Both the position numbers and the translations under genes were made by a program. The notes below the pieces were generated by a model, which saw only the letters and a list, made by a program, of their open reading frames with translations, was not told the DNA's origin and ran no database searches. Positions 9,404-17,463 of a stretch of 64,000 nt of DNA are shown here, in pieces (within the stretch, counting starts at the first letter, position 1; the number at the start of each line of letters is the position of its first letter). Origin of the DNA: Betaproteobacteria bacterium (lineage in GTDB: Bacteria > Pseudomonadota > Gammaproteobacteria > Burkholderiales > Casimicrobiaceae); the NCBI GenBank assembly GCA_016861105.1, contig BOKS01000010.1, positions 1 through 64,000 of the forward strand. The letters are read 5' to 3'.

Positions 9404-9458
9404 AGGACCACCGAACGCGGACGTTTCCCTGACGACTCGCGGGGTTGCCCCCGATAAC
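9404..9458 (+). promoter_or_regulatory. composite promoter element B
   Basis: The degenerate dyad AGGACCACCGAAC (only the right half CCGAAC is kept) is followed by GCGGACGTTTCC, then CTGACG at 9429-9434, an 18-base spacer and GATAAC at 9453-9458. Spacing matches the other copies exactly. It serves the DUF3141-htrA-pagL unit. Confidence 0.65.
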
Positions 9459-9544
9459 GTGCGTTGCACCGGCCCGACACAGGTGCCGATCGCCTCGGCG
9501 CCATGCCGGCCGGAAGGCGCGACCAAGGGAGAAAGGAAGACGGG

Positions 9545-11977
9545 ATGGACAACGCAGGCACGCAGCTCGCGCTGAGCCACGAGCTGGCAGGAAAGGTCGC
9601 GCAGCTGCTGCAGACCCGCACGCAGGTCGCGCTGAAGCATTTCAACGAGCGGCTGCTGCACGCCGGCAAGGCACAGGTGGGCCAGTGGCTGGCGACGCCG
9701 CCGCTGCCCTACGAAGCGTGGGCGGGCAGCACGCGTTACGCCGTCGACGTCGCCGAGCGTTCCATCCTCTTCTGGGACACGCTGCGGCAGCGCGGCAACA
9801 ACTTCGTCGAGCACGAGCGCCGGGGGTTGCCGCCCGTGCTCCACTTCGAGCACGAAATGGTCGTGGACGGCCGCACGTTCGCGCGACCCGTCAACTACGC
9901 GCTGCTGCGCATCGTGCCGCCGAAGGGCGTGAGCGTCGATCCGCGGCGCCGTCCCTACGTGATCATCGACCCGCGCGGCGGGCACGGTCCGGGCATCGGC
10001 GGCTTCAAGGACGACTCGCAGGTCGGCGTCGCGCTGCGCGCGGGCCATCCGGTGTACTTCGTGATCTTCTTCCCGGAGCCGGAGCCCGGCCAGACGCTGC
10101 TCGACGTGTGCGACGCCGAGCGGCAGTTCGTGCACGAGGTGCGCGCGCTCCATCCGCAGGCGCCCAAGCCCGCGATCGTGGGCAATTGCCAGGCGGGCTG
10201 GGCCGCGATGATGCTCGCCGCCGCCAATCCCGAGGAGACCGGCCCGATCGTCGTCGTCGGTGCGCCGATGTCGTACTGGGGCGGCGCATGGCGCGAAGGC
10301 GAAGGCGACAACCCGATGCGCTACGCAGGCGGCCTCCTCGGTGGCAGCTGGCTTGCCTCGCTCGTCTCCGACCTCGGCGCGGGCCGATTCGACGGCGCGT
10401 GGCTGGTGCAGAACTTCGAGTACCTGAACCCGGCCAACACTTTCTGGGACAAGTACTACCGCGTCTTCGCGGACGTCGACACGGAGGCGTCGCGGTTCCT
10501 CGAGTTCGAGCGCTGGTGGGGCGGCTACTACCTGCTCAACCGCCAGGAGATCGAGTGGATCACGCAGAACCTCTTCGTCGGCAACAAGGCGTGGTCCGGC
10601 ACGGTCAGCGCGGGTGGCCACGGCGCGCTCGACCTGCGCCGGATCAAGGTTCCCATCGTGCTGTTCGCCTCGCTCGGCGACAACATCACGCCGCCGCAGC
10701 AGGCGTTCAACTGGGTGGCCGACGTCTACGGCAGCACCGAGGACATCAAGGCCAGCGGCCAGGTCATCGTCGGGCTCATGCACGAGGACGCCGGCCACCT
10801 CGGCATCTTCGTGTCCGGCAAGGTCGCGAAGAAGGAGCACGCGCAGATCGTGTCGGTGCTGAAGTCGATCGAGTCGCTCCCCCCCGGACTGTACGGCATG
10901 CGGATCGCCGAGCAGCGCGGGCGCGCCGGCGAGGCGGCCTACGACGTGACGCTGGCCGAGCTGCGCCTCGAGGACATCGTCGCGCGCCTCAACCGCTTCA
11001 GGCGCGCGGACGAGAAGGCCTTCGAGGCGGTGAACGCCGTTTCCGAGTTCAACCAGCGCGCGTACGAGCTCTTCGGGCGGCCGCTCGCCAAGGCGATGTC
11101 CAGCGAGTACGGCGCGCTGCTGTCCCGCGAGTTCCATCCGATGCGGTGGCAGCGCTGGGCGTTCTCCGACCTCAACCCGGCGGCGTGGTGGCTGGCGCCG
11201 GCGGCCGAGTGGGTGAAGGACCAGCGCCAGCCGCTCGACCCGGACGACCCCGCGCGGAAGGCGGAGTCGGCGATCTCGGAGGTCGTGAGCGCTTCGCTCG
11301 ACTGTCACCGGGCGCTGCGCGACGCGATCGCGGAGGCGACGTTCTTCCACATCTACGGCAACCTTCACGCGTTCTACCTGGGCGACGCCGCGCCTGCGCG
11401 CGTCGCCGTCCCGGCGGTGCAGAGCCCGCGCGAGCTCCCCGTGGTCAAGGAAGCGCTCGCGTCGATCGACAAGGGCGGCTATCCCGAAGCGCTCGCGCGC
11501 GTCGCCTTCCTCATGGCCCATCGCGACGAACCGCTGCCCCTGTCCCGGCTGCATCTCGCGCACGAGCTCATCGACGACTACCGGGAACTGCTTCCGGAGC
11601 TGCCGCTGGACGAGCTCCGCCGCATCGGCGGCGTCCAGGAGATCATCGCGCGCTACGAGCCGCAGAGGGCCGTGGCGACGCTCCCGACGCTCCTCGCGCG
11701 GCCGAGGGAGCGCGACCGGCTGCTCGTGCTGCTGGCGCGCGTGCTCGCCGACAAGCGGGTCCAGAAGGTCCGGCCGTCCGCGCGGCAGAAGGCGATGCTG
11801 GTGCGCATCCGCGCGACGCTGGCCGCGGCGCCGCTACGGTGGGCGGCACGCCGCGCGGAGGAAGACGAAGGCGGTCGGCCGGCACGACGGGCGCGTGCGC
11901 CTGCAACGAAGCCTGGCGCGGCGATGCGACGGGAAGCCGCTCGCGGATCGCGCGCCCGGGCGCGCGCCACGGGCTGA
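9545..11977 (+). CDS. DUF3141 domain protein (PHA-synthase-like alpha/beta fold)
   Basis: The 810-residue cytoplasmic protein matches the DUF3141 family. It includes YVIIDPRGGHGPGIGGFKDDSQVG and a nucleophile-elbow-like GNCQAGW, in which Cys215 stands where polyhydroxyalkanoate synthases have their catalytic Cys. A possible late catalytic region is VLFASLGDNITPP with LMHEDAGHLG. The family is known from low-oxygen or stress clusters of betaproteobacteria and has no defined reaction. The ATG at 9545 has an AGGAAG ribosome site. Its C-terminal 60 residues are Arg/Ala-rich. htrA and the pagL-like gene follow on the same strand. Confidence 0.85.
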   Translation: MDNAGTQLALSHELAGKVAQLLQTRTQVALKHFNERLLHAGKAQVGQWLATPPLPYEAWAGSTRYAVDVAERSILFWDTLRQRGNNFVEHERRGLPPVLHFEHEMVVDGRTFARPVNYALLRIVPPKGVSVDPRRRPYVIIDPRGGHGPGIGGFKDDSQVGVALRAGHPVYFVIFFPEPEPGQTLLDVCDAERQFVHEVRALHPQAPKPAIVGNCQAGWAAMMLAAANPEETGPIVVVGAPMSYWGGAWREGEGDNPMRYAGGLLGGSWLASLVSDLGAGRFDGAWLVQNFEYLNPANTFWDKYYRVFADVDTEASRFLEFERWWGGYYLLNRQEIEWITQNLFVGNKAWSGTVSAGGHGALDLRRIKVPIVLFASLGDNITPPQQAFNWVADVYGSTEDIKASGQVIVGLMHEDAGHLGIFVSGKVAKKEHAQIVSVLKSIESLPPGLYGMRIAEQRGRAGEAAYDVTLAELRLEDIVARLNRFRRADEKAFEAVNAVSEFNQRAYELFGRPLAKAMSSEYGALLSREFHPMRWQRWAFSDLNPAAWWLAPAAEWVKDQRQPLDPDDPARKAESAISEVVSASLDCHRALRDAIAEATFFHIYGNLHAFYLGDAAPARVAVPAVQSPRELPVVKEALASIDKGGYPEALARVAFLMAHRDEPLPLSRLHLAHELIDDYRELLPELPLDELRRIGGVQEIIARYEPQRAVATLPTLLARPRERDRLLVLLARVLADKRVQKVRPSARQKAMLVRIRATLAAAPLRWAARRAEEDEGGRPARRARAPATKPGAAMRREAARGSRARARATG

Positions 11978-12035
11978 GCATCGAGCGCCCCGCCGACGTT
12001 CTTCGCGGGTCCCACGACCGGAGGTGACGAACCCC

Positions 12036-13163
12036 ATGAACGGATCCTTGCGCCTTGCCGTCCAGTTGACGCTCGCCGCGGCGGCGGGCGGCCTGTTCGC
12101 GGTCGCGCTGCTCCATGGGCCGCCCGCACGCGACGCCGGCGCGCCGACGATCGCGGCGGCGGCCGCGACCGACTCGGCCACCGCCGCGCGCTCCGCGCCC
12201 GCCGTCGCCGCGGTGCCCGCTTCGCAGGCACCCTCGTCGAACGCGCCGCCCGCCAGCTACCGCGACGCCGTCGCGCACGCCGGCCCCTCCGTCGTGACGG
12301 TGCACTCGGCCCAGCTGCTGAAGCGACCCCTCCCGATCCCGTCGACCGTGCTCGTGAAGGGTCTCGGCTCGGGCGTGATCGTCGATCGCGACGGCTTCGT
12401 CGTCACCAATCACCACGTCGTCAAGGACGCCACCGAGCTCGCGGTCGCGCTGCCCGACGGCAGCCTGCATCTCGCCCGCATCGTCGGGGCCGACCCCGAG
12501 TCGGACATCTCCCTGCTCAGGATCGAGGCGCAGGGTCTGCGTCCGATCGAGTTCGCCGACGTCAACGACGTGGCCGTGGGAGACATCGCCCTCGCCGTGG
12601 GCAATCCGCTCGGCGTCGGCCAGACCGTCACCCAGGGCATCATCAGTGCGATCGTGCGCACGGGGTCGACACCGGTGGAGAACTTCATCCAGACCGACGC
12701 GGCGATCAATCCGGGCAACTCCGGCGGCGCCCTCGTCGACACCACGGGCCGGCTGGTCGGCATCAATACCGCGATCCTGTCGCACAGCGGCGGATCGGAG
12801 GGCATCGGCTTCGCCATCCCGGGCGATCTGGTCCGGGCCGTGGCCGCGACGCTGCGCGCCAAGGGCCGGGTGGCGCGGGCGTGGATCGGGTTGCACACGG
12901 CCGCTGCGCCGCAACCCCCGGGGGCGCTCGTGGTCGCGGTGGACCCCGAGGGCCCTGCCCACCGTGCCGGCATCGTCGCCGGCGACGTGATCCTCCGCAT
13001 CGGCGCCAGGAACGTCTTGCATCCGCAAGATGCGCGCGCGGTCCTGCTCGACACCGAGCCGGGCGCCGACGTGCGCGTCGTCATCGTGAGGAATGGTGAG
13101 CACACGACGGTGAACGTGCAAGCCGGCCCGGTCCCGGTCCAGCGGGCCTCCGGTGGTCGCTGA
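12036..13163 (+). CDS. HtrA/DegP-family periplasmic serine protease (S1C) with one PDZ domain
   Basis: The 375-residue protein starts at ATG 12036 after a strong GGAGGTGA site. It has an N-terminal hydrophobic anchor or signal (about residues 5-26), an Ala/Pro-rich linker and the trypsin-like domain with catalytic His127 (TNHHVV), Asp157 (PESDIS) and Ser229 (NPGNSGG). A single PDZ domain follows (about 280-365, SEGIGFAIP then the GAL-VV-DPEGPAHRAGI region). One PDZ plus an N-terminal anchor is DegS/HhoB-like. It probably degrades or senses misfolded envelope proteins. It lies in the unit that begins with DUF3141. Confidence 0.88.
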   Translation: MNGSLRLAVQLTLAAAAGGLFAVALLHGPPARDAGAPTIAAAAATDSATAARSAPAVAAVPASQAPSSNAPPASYRDAVAHAGPSVVTVHSAQLLKRPLPIPSTVLVKGLGSGVIVDRDGFVVTNHHVVKDATELAVALPDGSLHLARIVGADPESDISLLRIEAQGLRPIEFADVNDVAVGDIALAVGNPLGVGQTVTQGIISAIVRTGSTPVENFIQTDAAINPGNSGGALVDTTGRLVGINTAILSHSGGSEGIGFAIPGDLVRAVAATLRAKGRVARAWIGLHTAAAPQPPGALVVAVDPEGPAHRAGIVAGDVILRIGARNVLHPQDARAVLLDTEPGADVRVVIVRNGEHTTVNVQAGPVPVQRASGGR

Positions 13164-13206
13164 GCGACCGGTGGTGTCCCGGGATCCGCGCGGCCCGGTG
13201 CCGGGC

Positions 13207-14178
13207 ATGGACCCTGTCCCTCGCGCCCGGGATCGCCGCGTGACGGCGCGGCGCTGGGCAGCACCCCTTCAACGGACCGCGGTCGCGCTGATGCTCGCGC
13301 TCGCCGCGGCGACCGCCCAGGCAGAGCTCCGCGTCGCCGCCCAGTTCGGGCGCGAGGTGGGCGACGACATCGACAGCGCCGGGATCGGCCTGTCGTTCCC
13401 GACCGGCCTCGGCGGCGAGTTCCAGTCGGCCGCCTGGGATGCGACGCTGAACGTCGACGTCGTCCGCTGGAGCGCCGACGCTCGCGAGGGTTCGCGCCGG
13501 CACGTTCTCGACGTCGGGCTGACGCCGCAGCTGCGCCTGCGATGGCCCCGCGACGCCTTCGTCGAGCCCTTCGTGGACCTGGGCGTCGGCCTCCACCTCC
13601 TCAGCGCGCACGACCTCGGCGACCGCCACCCGGGAACGGTCGTCCAGTTCGGCGAGTACGTCGGGCTGGGTGTGCGGTTTGGCGAGCGCCGGGAGTGGGC
13701 GGTCGGCCTGCGGCTCCTTCACGAGTCCAACGCGAGCTTCGACGGGGAGAACGGCGGGCTCACCACCGTGGGACTGCGCCTCGAGTACGCCCGCGCTAGC
13801 GTCCCGAGCCGGAGGTCCATCGAAGAGGGCATCGATGTGAGCGGGCCGTGGGCCCCTTCGCGACGACCACGGGGCAATGCGCGGAGCGCGAAGCGGACGG
13901 CGCGAGCCATCGCGTCGCCTGCTCGCCCCGCCGAACTCCGACCGAATGCCGACGATTCCGGAACGACTGGTGCGCACGACTGGACTAGCCTCGTCCATGA
14001 GGACTCCTCGCTTGCGATGGGTGCGAGGCACGCCGCCATGACACCGCCACCCACCCGTCCCGCGCCGACCGACGGCGGCCTCGACGCGCAGTCGTCCCGG
14101 AGCGCGGGCCGCGTGACGGGCGAGGCAATGCGGACGTCGGAACGGGCCGGGCCGGGGCGGAGGGAGCGCCCAGGATGA
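13207..14178 (+). CDS. PagL-like lipid A 3-O-deacylase with an anomalous C-terminal extension
   Basis: A signal peptide (LQRTAVALMLALAAATAQA) is followed by an outer-membrane beta-barrel of about 150 residues. This carries the PagL catalytic signature LLHESNASFDGENGG, with His and Ser two residues apart and a downstream Glu. PagL removes the 3-O acyl chain of lipid A. Family members end soon after a final strand like LRLEYAR. Here the frame runs on for about 125 low-complexity, Arg/Ala-rich residues and overlaps the next gene by four bases. A small indel near 13793 would place TAG right after YAR. The start is uncertain: ATG 13207 or GTG 13240. Confidence 0.75.
   Translation: MDPVPRARDRRVTARRWAAPLQRTAVALMLALAAATAQAELRVAAQFGREVGDDIDSAGIGLSFPTGLGGEFQSAAWDATLNVDVVRWSADAREGSRRHVLDVGLTPQLRLRWPRDAFVEPFVDLGVGLHLLSAHDLGDRHPGTVVQFGEYVGLGVRFGERREWAVGLRLLHESNASFDGENGGLTTVGLRLEYARASVPSRRSIEEGIDVSGPWAPSRRPRGNARSAKRTARAIASPARPAELRPNADDSGTTGAHDWTSLVHEDSSLAMGARHAAMTPPPTRPAPTDGGLDAQSSRSAGRVTGEAMRTSERAGPGRRERPG
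13935..13989 (+). promoter_or_regulatory. composite promoter element E (degenerate copy)
   Basis: ACTCCGACCGAAT (13935-13947) is followed by GCCGACGATTCC, GGAACG in place of CTGACG (13960-13965), ACT, and then ACTAGC at 13984-13989 after an 18-base spacer. Every spacing matches the family, but the -35-like box has drifted. It lies inside the extended PagL-like frame, which argues that the extension is not real coding sequence. Confidence 0.45.
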
Positions 14179-14528
14179 GCGCACGGCCGGCCATCGCGAA
14201 GCGCCTCCTCCCGCACGGCGCGCGCCAACGTCCGCGTACGCGCCGCCGCGAGGCGCCAGCGACCACGTCGCCCGCGGCGACGGCGGGGTCCGCGCGCGCG
14301 CGCACCCCGCGCACGAGCGCGAGGCGGAGGACGTTCACGGCGGTCGGGGCTCGCGCGCCGGCGTGCGCCGTGCCGGACGCCAGTGTCTGGCTCGAGTGCA
14401 GCGGCGAGCTGATCGACCTCCGCTCCGTCCAGGTTCTCGGCATTCGCCTGGCGCGGCCCGGCATCGAGGTCGTGGTGTTCGGCTGTCCCCGCTGCGGGAA
14501 GCCGCACTCGTCGCTTCGCTTCGCATGA
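14175..14528 (+). CDS. small protein with a C-terminal CPxCG zinc-ribbon-like motif, function unknown
   Basis: The 117-residue frame has an Arg/Ala-rich first half that may not be translated. The more protein-like C-terminal half has ordinary composition (VWLECSGELIDLRSVQVLGIRLARPGIEVVVFG) and ends in CPRCGKPHSSLRFA, a single CxxC pair plus an upstream Cys. This could bind a metal or mediate redox contact. ATG 14175 overlaps the preceding stop; an internal start is equally possible. A degenerate composite promoter copy lies about 190 bases upstream and a better copy 24 bases downstream of the stop. I do not recognise the family. Confidence 0.5.
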   Translation: MSARPAIAKRLLPHGARQRPRTRRREAPATTSPAATAGSARARTPRTSARRRTFTAVGARAPACAVPDASVWLECSGELIDLRSVQVLGIRLARPGIEVVVFGCPRCGKPHSSLRFA

Positions 14529-14551
14529 CGCGGATCCGGCCGCAGCCGTCA

Positions 14552-14606
14552 AGTCGGACGGAATGCGAACGTTTCGCTGACGACGCGCCGGAACGCCACC
14601 TCTAAC
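14552..14606 (+). promoter_or_regulatory. composite promoter element C
   Basis: AGTCGGACGGAAT (14552-14564), GCGAACGTTTCG, CTGACG (14577-14582), an 18-base spacer, TCTAAC (14601-14606). This copy is closest to the consensus. The GTG start of the MaoC-phosphotransacetylase gene is 71 bases downstream. Confidence 0.65.
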
Positions 14607-14677
14607 CTCCGATCGACGGATCAGCCGACCCCGCGCTCGCACGCGGCGCCCCGTCGTCCATCGATCCAAGGACCACC

Positions 14678-16186
14678 GTGACCAGCACCTTCTCCTCCAA
14701 CGACCTCCAGGTCCTGCGCAACCGGACGTTCGACGAGATCGCGGTCGGCGACCGGGCGAGCATCGAGCGCACGCTGACGGCGGCCGACATCCAGCTCTTC
14801 GCCGCGATGTCCGGCGACATCAATCCGCAGCACATCGACGCCGAGTTCGCGGCGTCGACGCGGTTCCAGGGCGTGATCGCGCACGGAATGTGGGGTGCGG
14901 CCCTCATCTCCGCCGTGCTCGGCACGCGCCTCCCCGGGCCGGGAACGATCTACATCGGGCAGACGCTGGAGTTCCACGCGCCGGTGCGGGTCGGGGACAC
15001 ACTCACCGTCGACGTGACGGTGCTGTCGCGGGACGAGGCGAAGCATCGGCTCGTGCTGGAGTGTCGCTGCACCAACCAGGACGGCAAGGTCGTGATCCGC
15101 GGAGAGGCGAGCGTTCTGGCGCCGACCGAGCGGATCGAGCGTCCGCGCGGCACGCTGCCGCAGGTCCGCATCGCCCTCGCGCATGGCGACGACCTCGTCC
15201 GCCTGATCCAGTACGTGCAGCCGCTCGGGCGGATCCGCATGGCCGTCGCCCACCCCTGCGATGCCGTCAGCCTGTCGGCCGCGCTCGACGCGCGAGCGGC
15301 CGGCCTCATCGAGCCCGTCCTGGTCGGGCCGCGCGAGCGGCTGGATGCCGTCGCCCGGCAAGCGAATCTGAGCATCGCCGGGCTCGAGATCGAGGACGTG
15401 CCGCACAGCCATGCCGCGGCAGCGCGTGCGGTCGAGCTCGCCGTGAAGGGCGGTGTCGACGCCCTGATGAAGGGCAGCCTGCACACCGACGAGCTGATGG
15501 GCGCGGTGGTCGCGAGCCCCTTGCGCACCGGCCGCCGCATGAGCCACTGCTTCGTCATGCAGACGCCGGCCTACCCGCGTCCGTTCATCATCACCGATGC
15601 CGCGGTCAACATCGCCCCGACGCTTCCCGCCAAGGCGGACATCGTGCGCAATGCGATCGACCTCGCGCACGCCTTCGGCGTCGCCCGGCCGCGCGTCGCG
15701 ATCCTCGCGGCGGTCGAGACCGTCAACCCGGACATGCCCGCCACGCTGGATGCCGCGGCGCTGTGCAAGATGGCGGACCGCGGCCAGATCGAGGGCGCGG
15801 TCGTCGACGGGCCGCTCGCGTTCGACAACGCGGTGTCGGCCGCCGCGGCACGCACCAAGGGCATCGTGTCCAGCGTCGCCGGCGCGGCGGACATCCTGGT
15901 CGTGCCCGACCTCGAGAGCGGGAACATGCTCGCCAAGCAGCTCGAGTACCTCGGCGGCGCGGCCAGCGCCGGTATCGTCCTCGGGGCGCGCGTGCCCATC
16001 GTGCTCACCAGCCGTGCCGACTCGCGCGAGGCGCGGATCGCGTCGTGCGCCGTGGCGCTCGTCGCCGCGCGGCGGCTCGGACCGCGCGCCGGCGCGGGCG
16101 TCGAGGCGTCCTCCGGGCCGGGGGGCCTCGCCCCCGCCGCGATCGTGAACCCGCCGGCCCCGGCGACGCCGGAGCTGCAGCCGTGA
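14678..16186 (+). CDS. bifunctional MaoC-type enoyl-CoA hydratase / phosphate acetyl(butyryl)transferase
   Basis: The 502-residue protein joins two domains. Residues about 10-150 form a MaoC hot-dog fold (INPQHIDAEFA and FQGVIAHGMWGAALIS carry the hydratase Asp/His region). Residues about 170-480 form a PTA/PTB acyltransferase (VDALMKGSLHTDELMGAVV, FIITDAAVNIAP). The fusion hydrates enoyl-CoA and exchanges acyl-CoA with acyl-phosphate. A GTG start is used at 14678. Such genes normally precede an acetate kinase, and here the kinase frame starts inside this stop codon but is truncated. Element C upstream is the likely promoter. Confidence 0.88.
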   Translation: MTSTFSSNDLQVLRNRTFDEIAVGDRASIERTLTAADIQLFAAMSGDINPQHIDAEFAASTRFQGVIAHGMWGAALISAVLGTRLPGPGTIYIGQTLEFHAPVRVGDTLTVDVTVLSRDEAKHRLVLECRCTNQDGKVVIRGEASVLAPTERIERPRGTLPQVRIALAHGDDLVRLIQYVQPLGRIRMAVAHPCDAVSLSAALDARAAGLIEPVLVGPRERLDAVARQANLSIAGLEIEDVPHSHAAAARAVELAVKGGVDALMKGSLHTDELMGAVVASPLRTGRRMSHCFVMQTPAYPRPFIITDAAVNIAPTLPAKADIVRNAIDLAHAFGVARPRVAILAAVETVNPDMPATLDAAALCKMADRGQIEGAVVDGPLAFDNAVSAAAARTKGIVSSVAGAADILVVPDLESGNMLAKQLEYLGGAASAGIVLGARVPIVLTSRADSREARIASCAVALVAARRLGPRAGAGVEASSGPGGLAPAAIVNPPAPATPELQP

Positions 16187-16350
16187 GTGCGCCGCTCCTC
16201 GTCCTCGACGCCGGTTCGTCGAGCATCAAGTTCGCGCTGTGCGATGGGGACGGGGCGCCTCTGCCGCGCCCGCCGGTAGGGTCGGGCCGGGTCGAGGGCA
16301 TCGGCCGCAACGCGACGCTCGTGGACGACACGGCGAACGCCACGACCTGA
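16183..16350 (+). pseudogene. ackA: truncated acetate kinase (N-terminal 55 residues only)
   Basis: A GTG overlapping the stop of the phosphotransacetylase gene opens a 55-residue frame that begins PLLVLDAGSSSIKFAL, the phosphate-1 motif of acetate/butyrate kinases. About 400 residues are expected, but the frame ends at TGA 16348-16350 after DDTANATT. The downstream DNA shows no further kinase motifs in any frame. The ATP-binding and acetate-binding parts are therefore missing, probably through an internal deletion. Overlapping start and stop codons show that it was once translated together with the transferase. Confidence 0.8.
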
Positions 16351-16371
16351 AGCAGGCCCGAGGACGCCAGG

Positions 16372-16593
16372 ATGCCCTTCAACGCCGAATCCAAGTACCC
16401 CAACCGCCGCGCCTACGTGCTGAAGGTGCGCAGCGACGCCAGTCCCGACGCGCTGGTCGGCCGGCTCGAGAACCTGGTCACCGGCCGGCAGCGCGAGTTC
16501 GCATCGGGCCACGAGCTGCTCGATTCCCTCGTGAGGGACCTCGAACGCCAGGAAACGCCGCCGCCTCCGGACGGTGCGGGGGACGGGAAGTGA
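16372..16593 (+). CDS. small protein of unknown function
   Basis: This 73-residue frame starts at ATG 16372 with GAGGACGCCAGG just upstream. It has balanced composition in its first 55 residues (KYPNRRAYVLKVRSDASPDALVGRLENLVTG) and a Pro/Gly-rich tail. A helical segment, LLDSLVRDLERQ, lies near the C-terminus. It follows the truncated acetate kinase by 21 bases and is probably in the same transcript. No family is recognised. Confidence 0.55.
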   Translation: MPFNAESKYPNRRAYVLKVRSDASPDALVGRLENLVTGRQREFASGHELLDSLVRDLERQETPPPPDGAGDGK

Positions 16594-16740
16594 AGCGCCT
16601 TCGCCGGGGGCGCGGTCGCGTTCGTCCCTCGGGCCGGTCGCGCGCGGCCAGACACCCCGCAACGCGTCTTGCGACGCGTCGAATCGCGAAAGGAGCGACC
16701 CCGACCTCCCCCTGGGAGACCTCGCGGGCGCCATCCATCC

Positions 16741-17076
16741 ATGACCGATCGTCCCGATCAGCTGCAGATCGCCTGGTGGGCGAGCAACCTCGGGGAGCTC
16801 GACCGCGAGATCGCCCGACTGGCCTTGCTGTGCCGCATCCGGATCCTCGATCCCGGCGTGCTCGAGCGGGCACTGCAAAGGGACGAATCGGTGTGCGGCA
16901 CGCAGAACCCGATCGCCTTCGCCAAGCTGCACGACCTGCTCCTGATGCACTACGCGATCCAGAAGCGGGCGGCGAAGGCCGTCGGGGCCGTGCAAGCCGC
17001 GCAGATCGAGGACCACGTGATCGACGCGCTGCGGAAGCGCTTCGCCGCGCAGATCGAGGACCTGCCGCGGTCGTGA
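16741..17076 (+). CDS. small helical protein of unknown function
   Basis: The frame is open from 16669, but ATG 16741 is chosen because the upstream residues are only Arg/Pro. A GAAAGGAGCGACC stretch lies farther upstream. The 111-residue product is mostly helical and charged (LGELDREIARLALLCRIRILDPGVLERALQ), with two Cys and no signal peptide or membrane segment. It may belong to the transferase unit, 147 bases after the previous gene. I do not recognise it. Confidence 0.55.
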   Translation: MTDRPDQLQIAWWASNLGELDREIARLALLCRIRILDPGVLERALQRDESVCGTQNPIAFAKLHDLLLMHYAIQKRAAKAVGAVQAAQIEDHVIDALRKRFAAQIEDLPRS

Positions 17077-17290
17077 GGCGCGGCGGCGACGCCGCGGTCG
17101 CCGCCCCCTCCGCGCGATGCGCATCGGCGGTCACGGCGACGCGGCCGTGATTCCGCCCGCCCCCTTCGCATCCTGAACCGGAGCGCTGCGGGGATTGCGC
17201 CCGACCCTCCTTCGCGCGCGGACGCTCGTGGTCCTTCGCAGCGTCCGCCCTCGATCCGGCGTCCGCGCGGATGCCGAAAAGGCTCACCGA

Positions 17291-17345
17291 ATCCTGACGG
17301 AACACCAACGCTTCACTGACGACTCGACCCGGAGCTTCTTCTACG
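17291..17345 (+). promoter_or_regulatory. composite promoter element D
   Basis: ATCCTGACGGAAC (17291-17303), ACCAACGCTTCA, CTGACG (17316-17321), an 18-base spacer, TCTACG (17340-17345). It lies upstream of the three-gene RND efflux operon. The rest of 17077-17463 holds no recognisable gene or terminator. Confidence 0.6.
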
Positions 17346-17463
17346 CTCACGCCATACCGATCCCCCGCGCTGCCGACCGATGCCGCACGACTGCCCCTTC
17401 CCTTCGATCTTCGCGTTCCACCGTCAGGATCGAGGGGCCTGCGACGCGCGGTCTCGTCGACCG

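Noticed and set aside
13997-14041. ATG 13997 just after composite element E as a gene start
   Set aside because: The frame ends after 14 codons and has no ribosome site. It was not reported as a gene.
16183-16350. The 55-residue acetate-kinase-like frame as a functional mini-protein
   Set aside because: Only the first phosphate-binding strand-loop is present, and the residues after it are low-complexity. A pseudogene is simpler.
3051-17345. FNR/CRP-type (TTGAT-N4-ATCAA) or sigma-54 (GG-N10-GC) sites as explanation of the repeated element
   Set aside because: None of the six copies has TTGAT half-sites or the GG/GC dinucleotides at the required spacing, so neither class explains the pattern.
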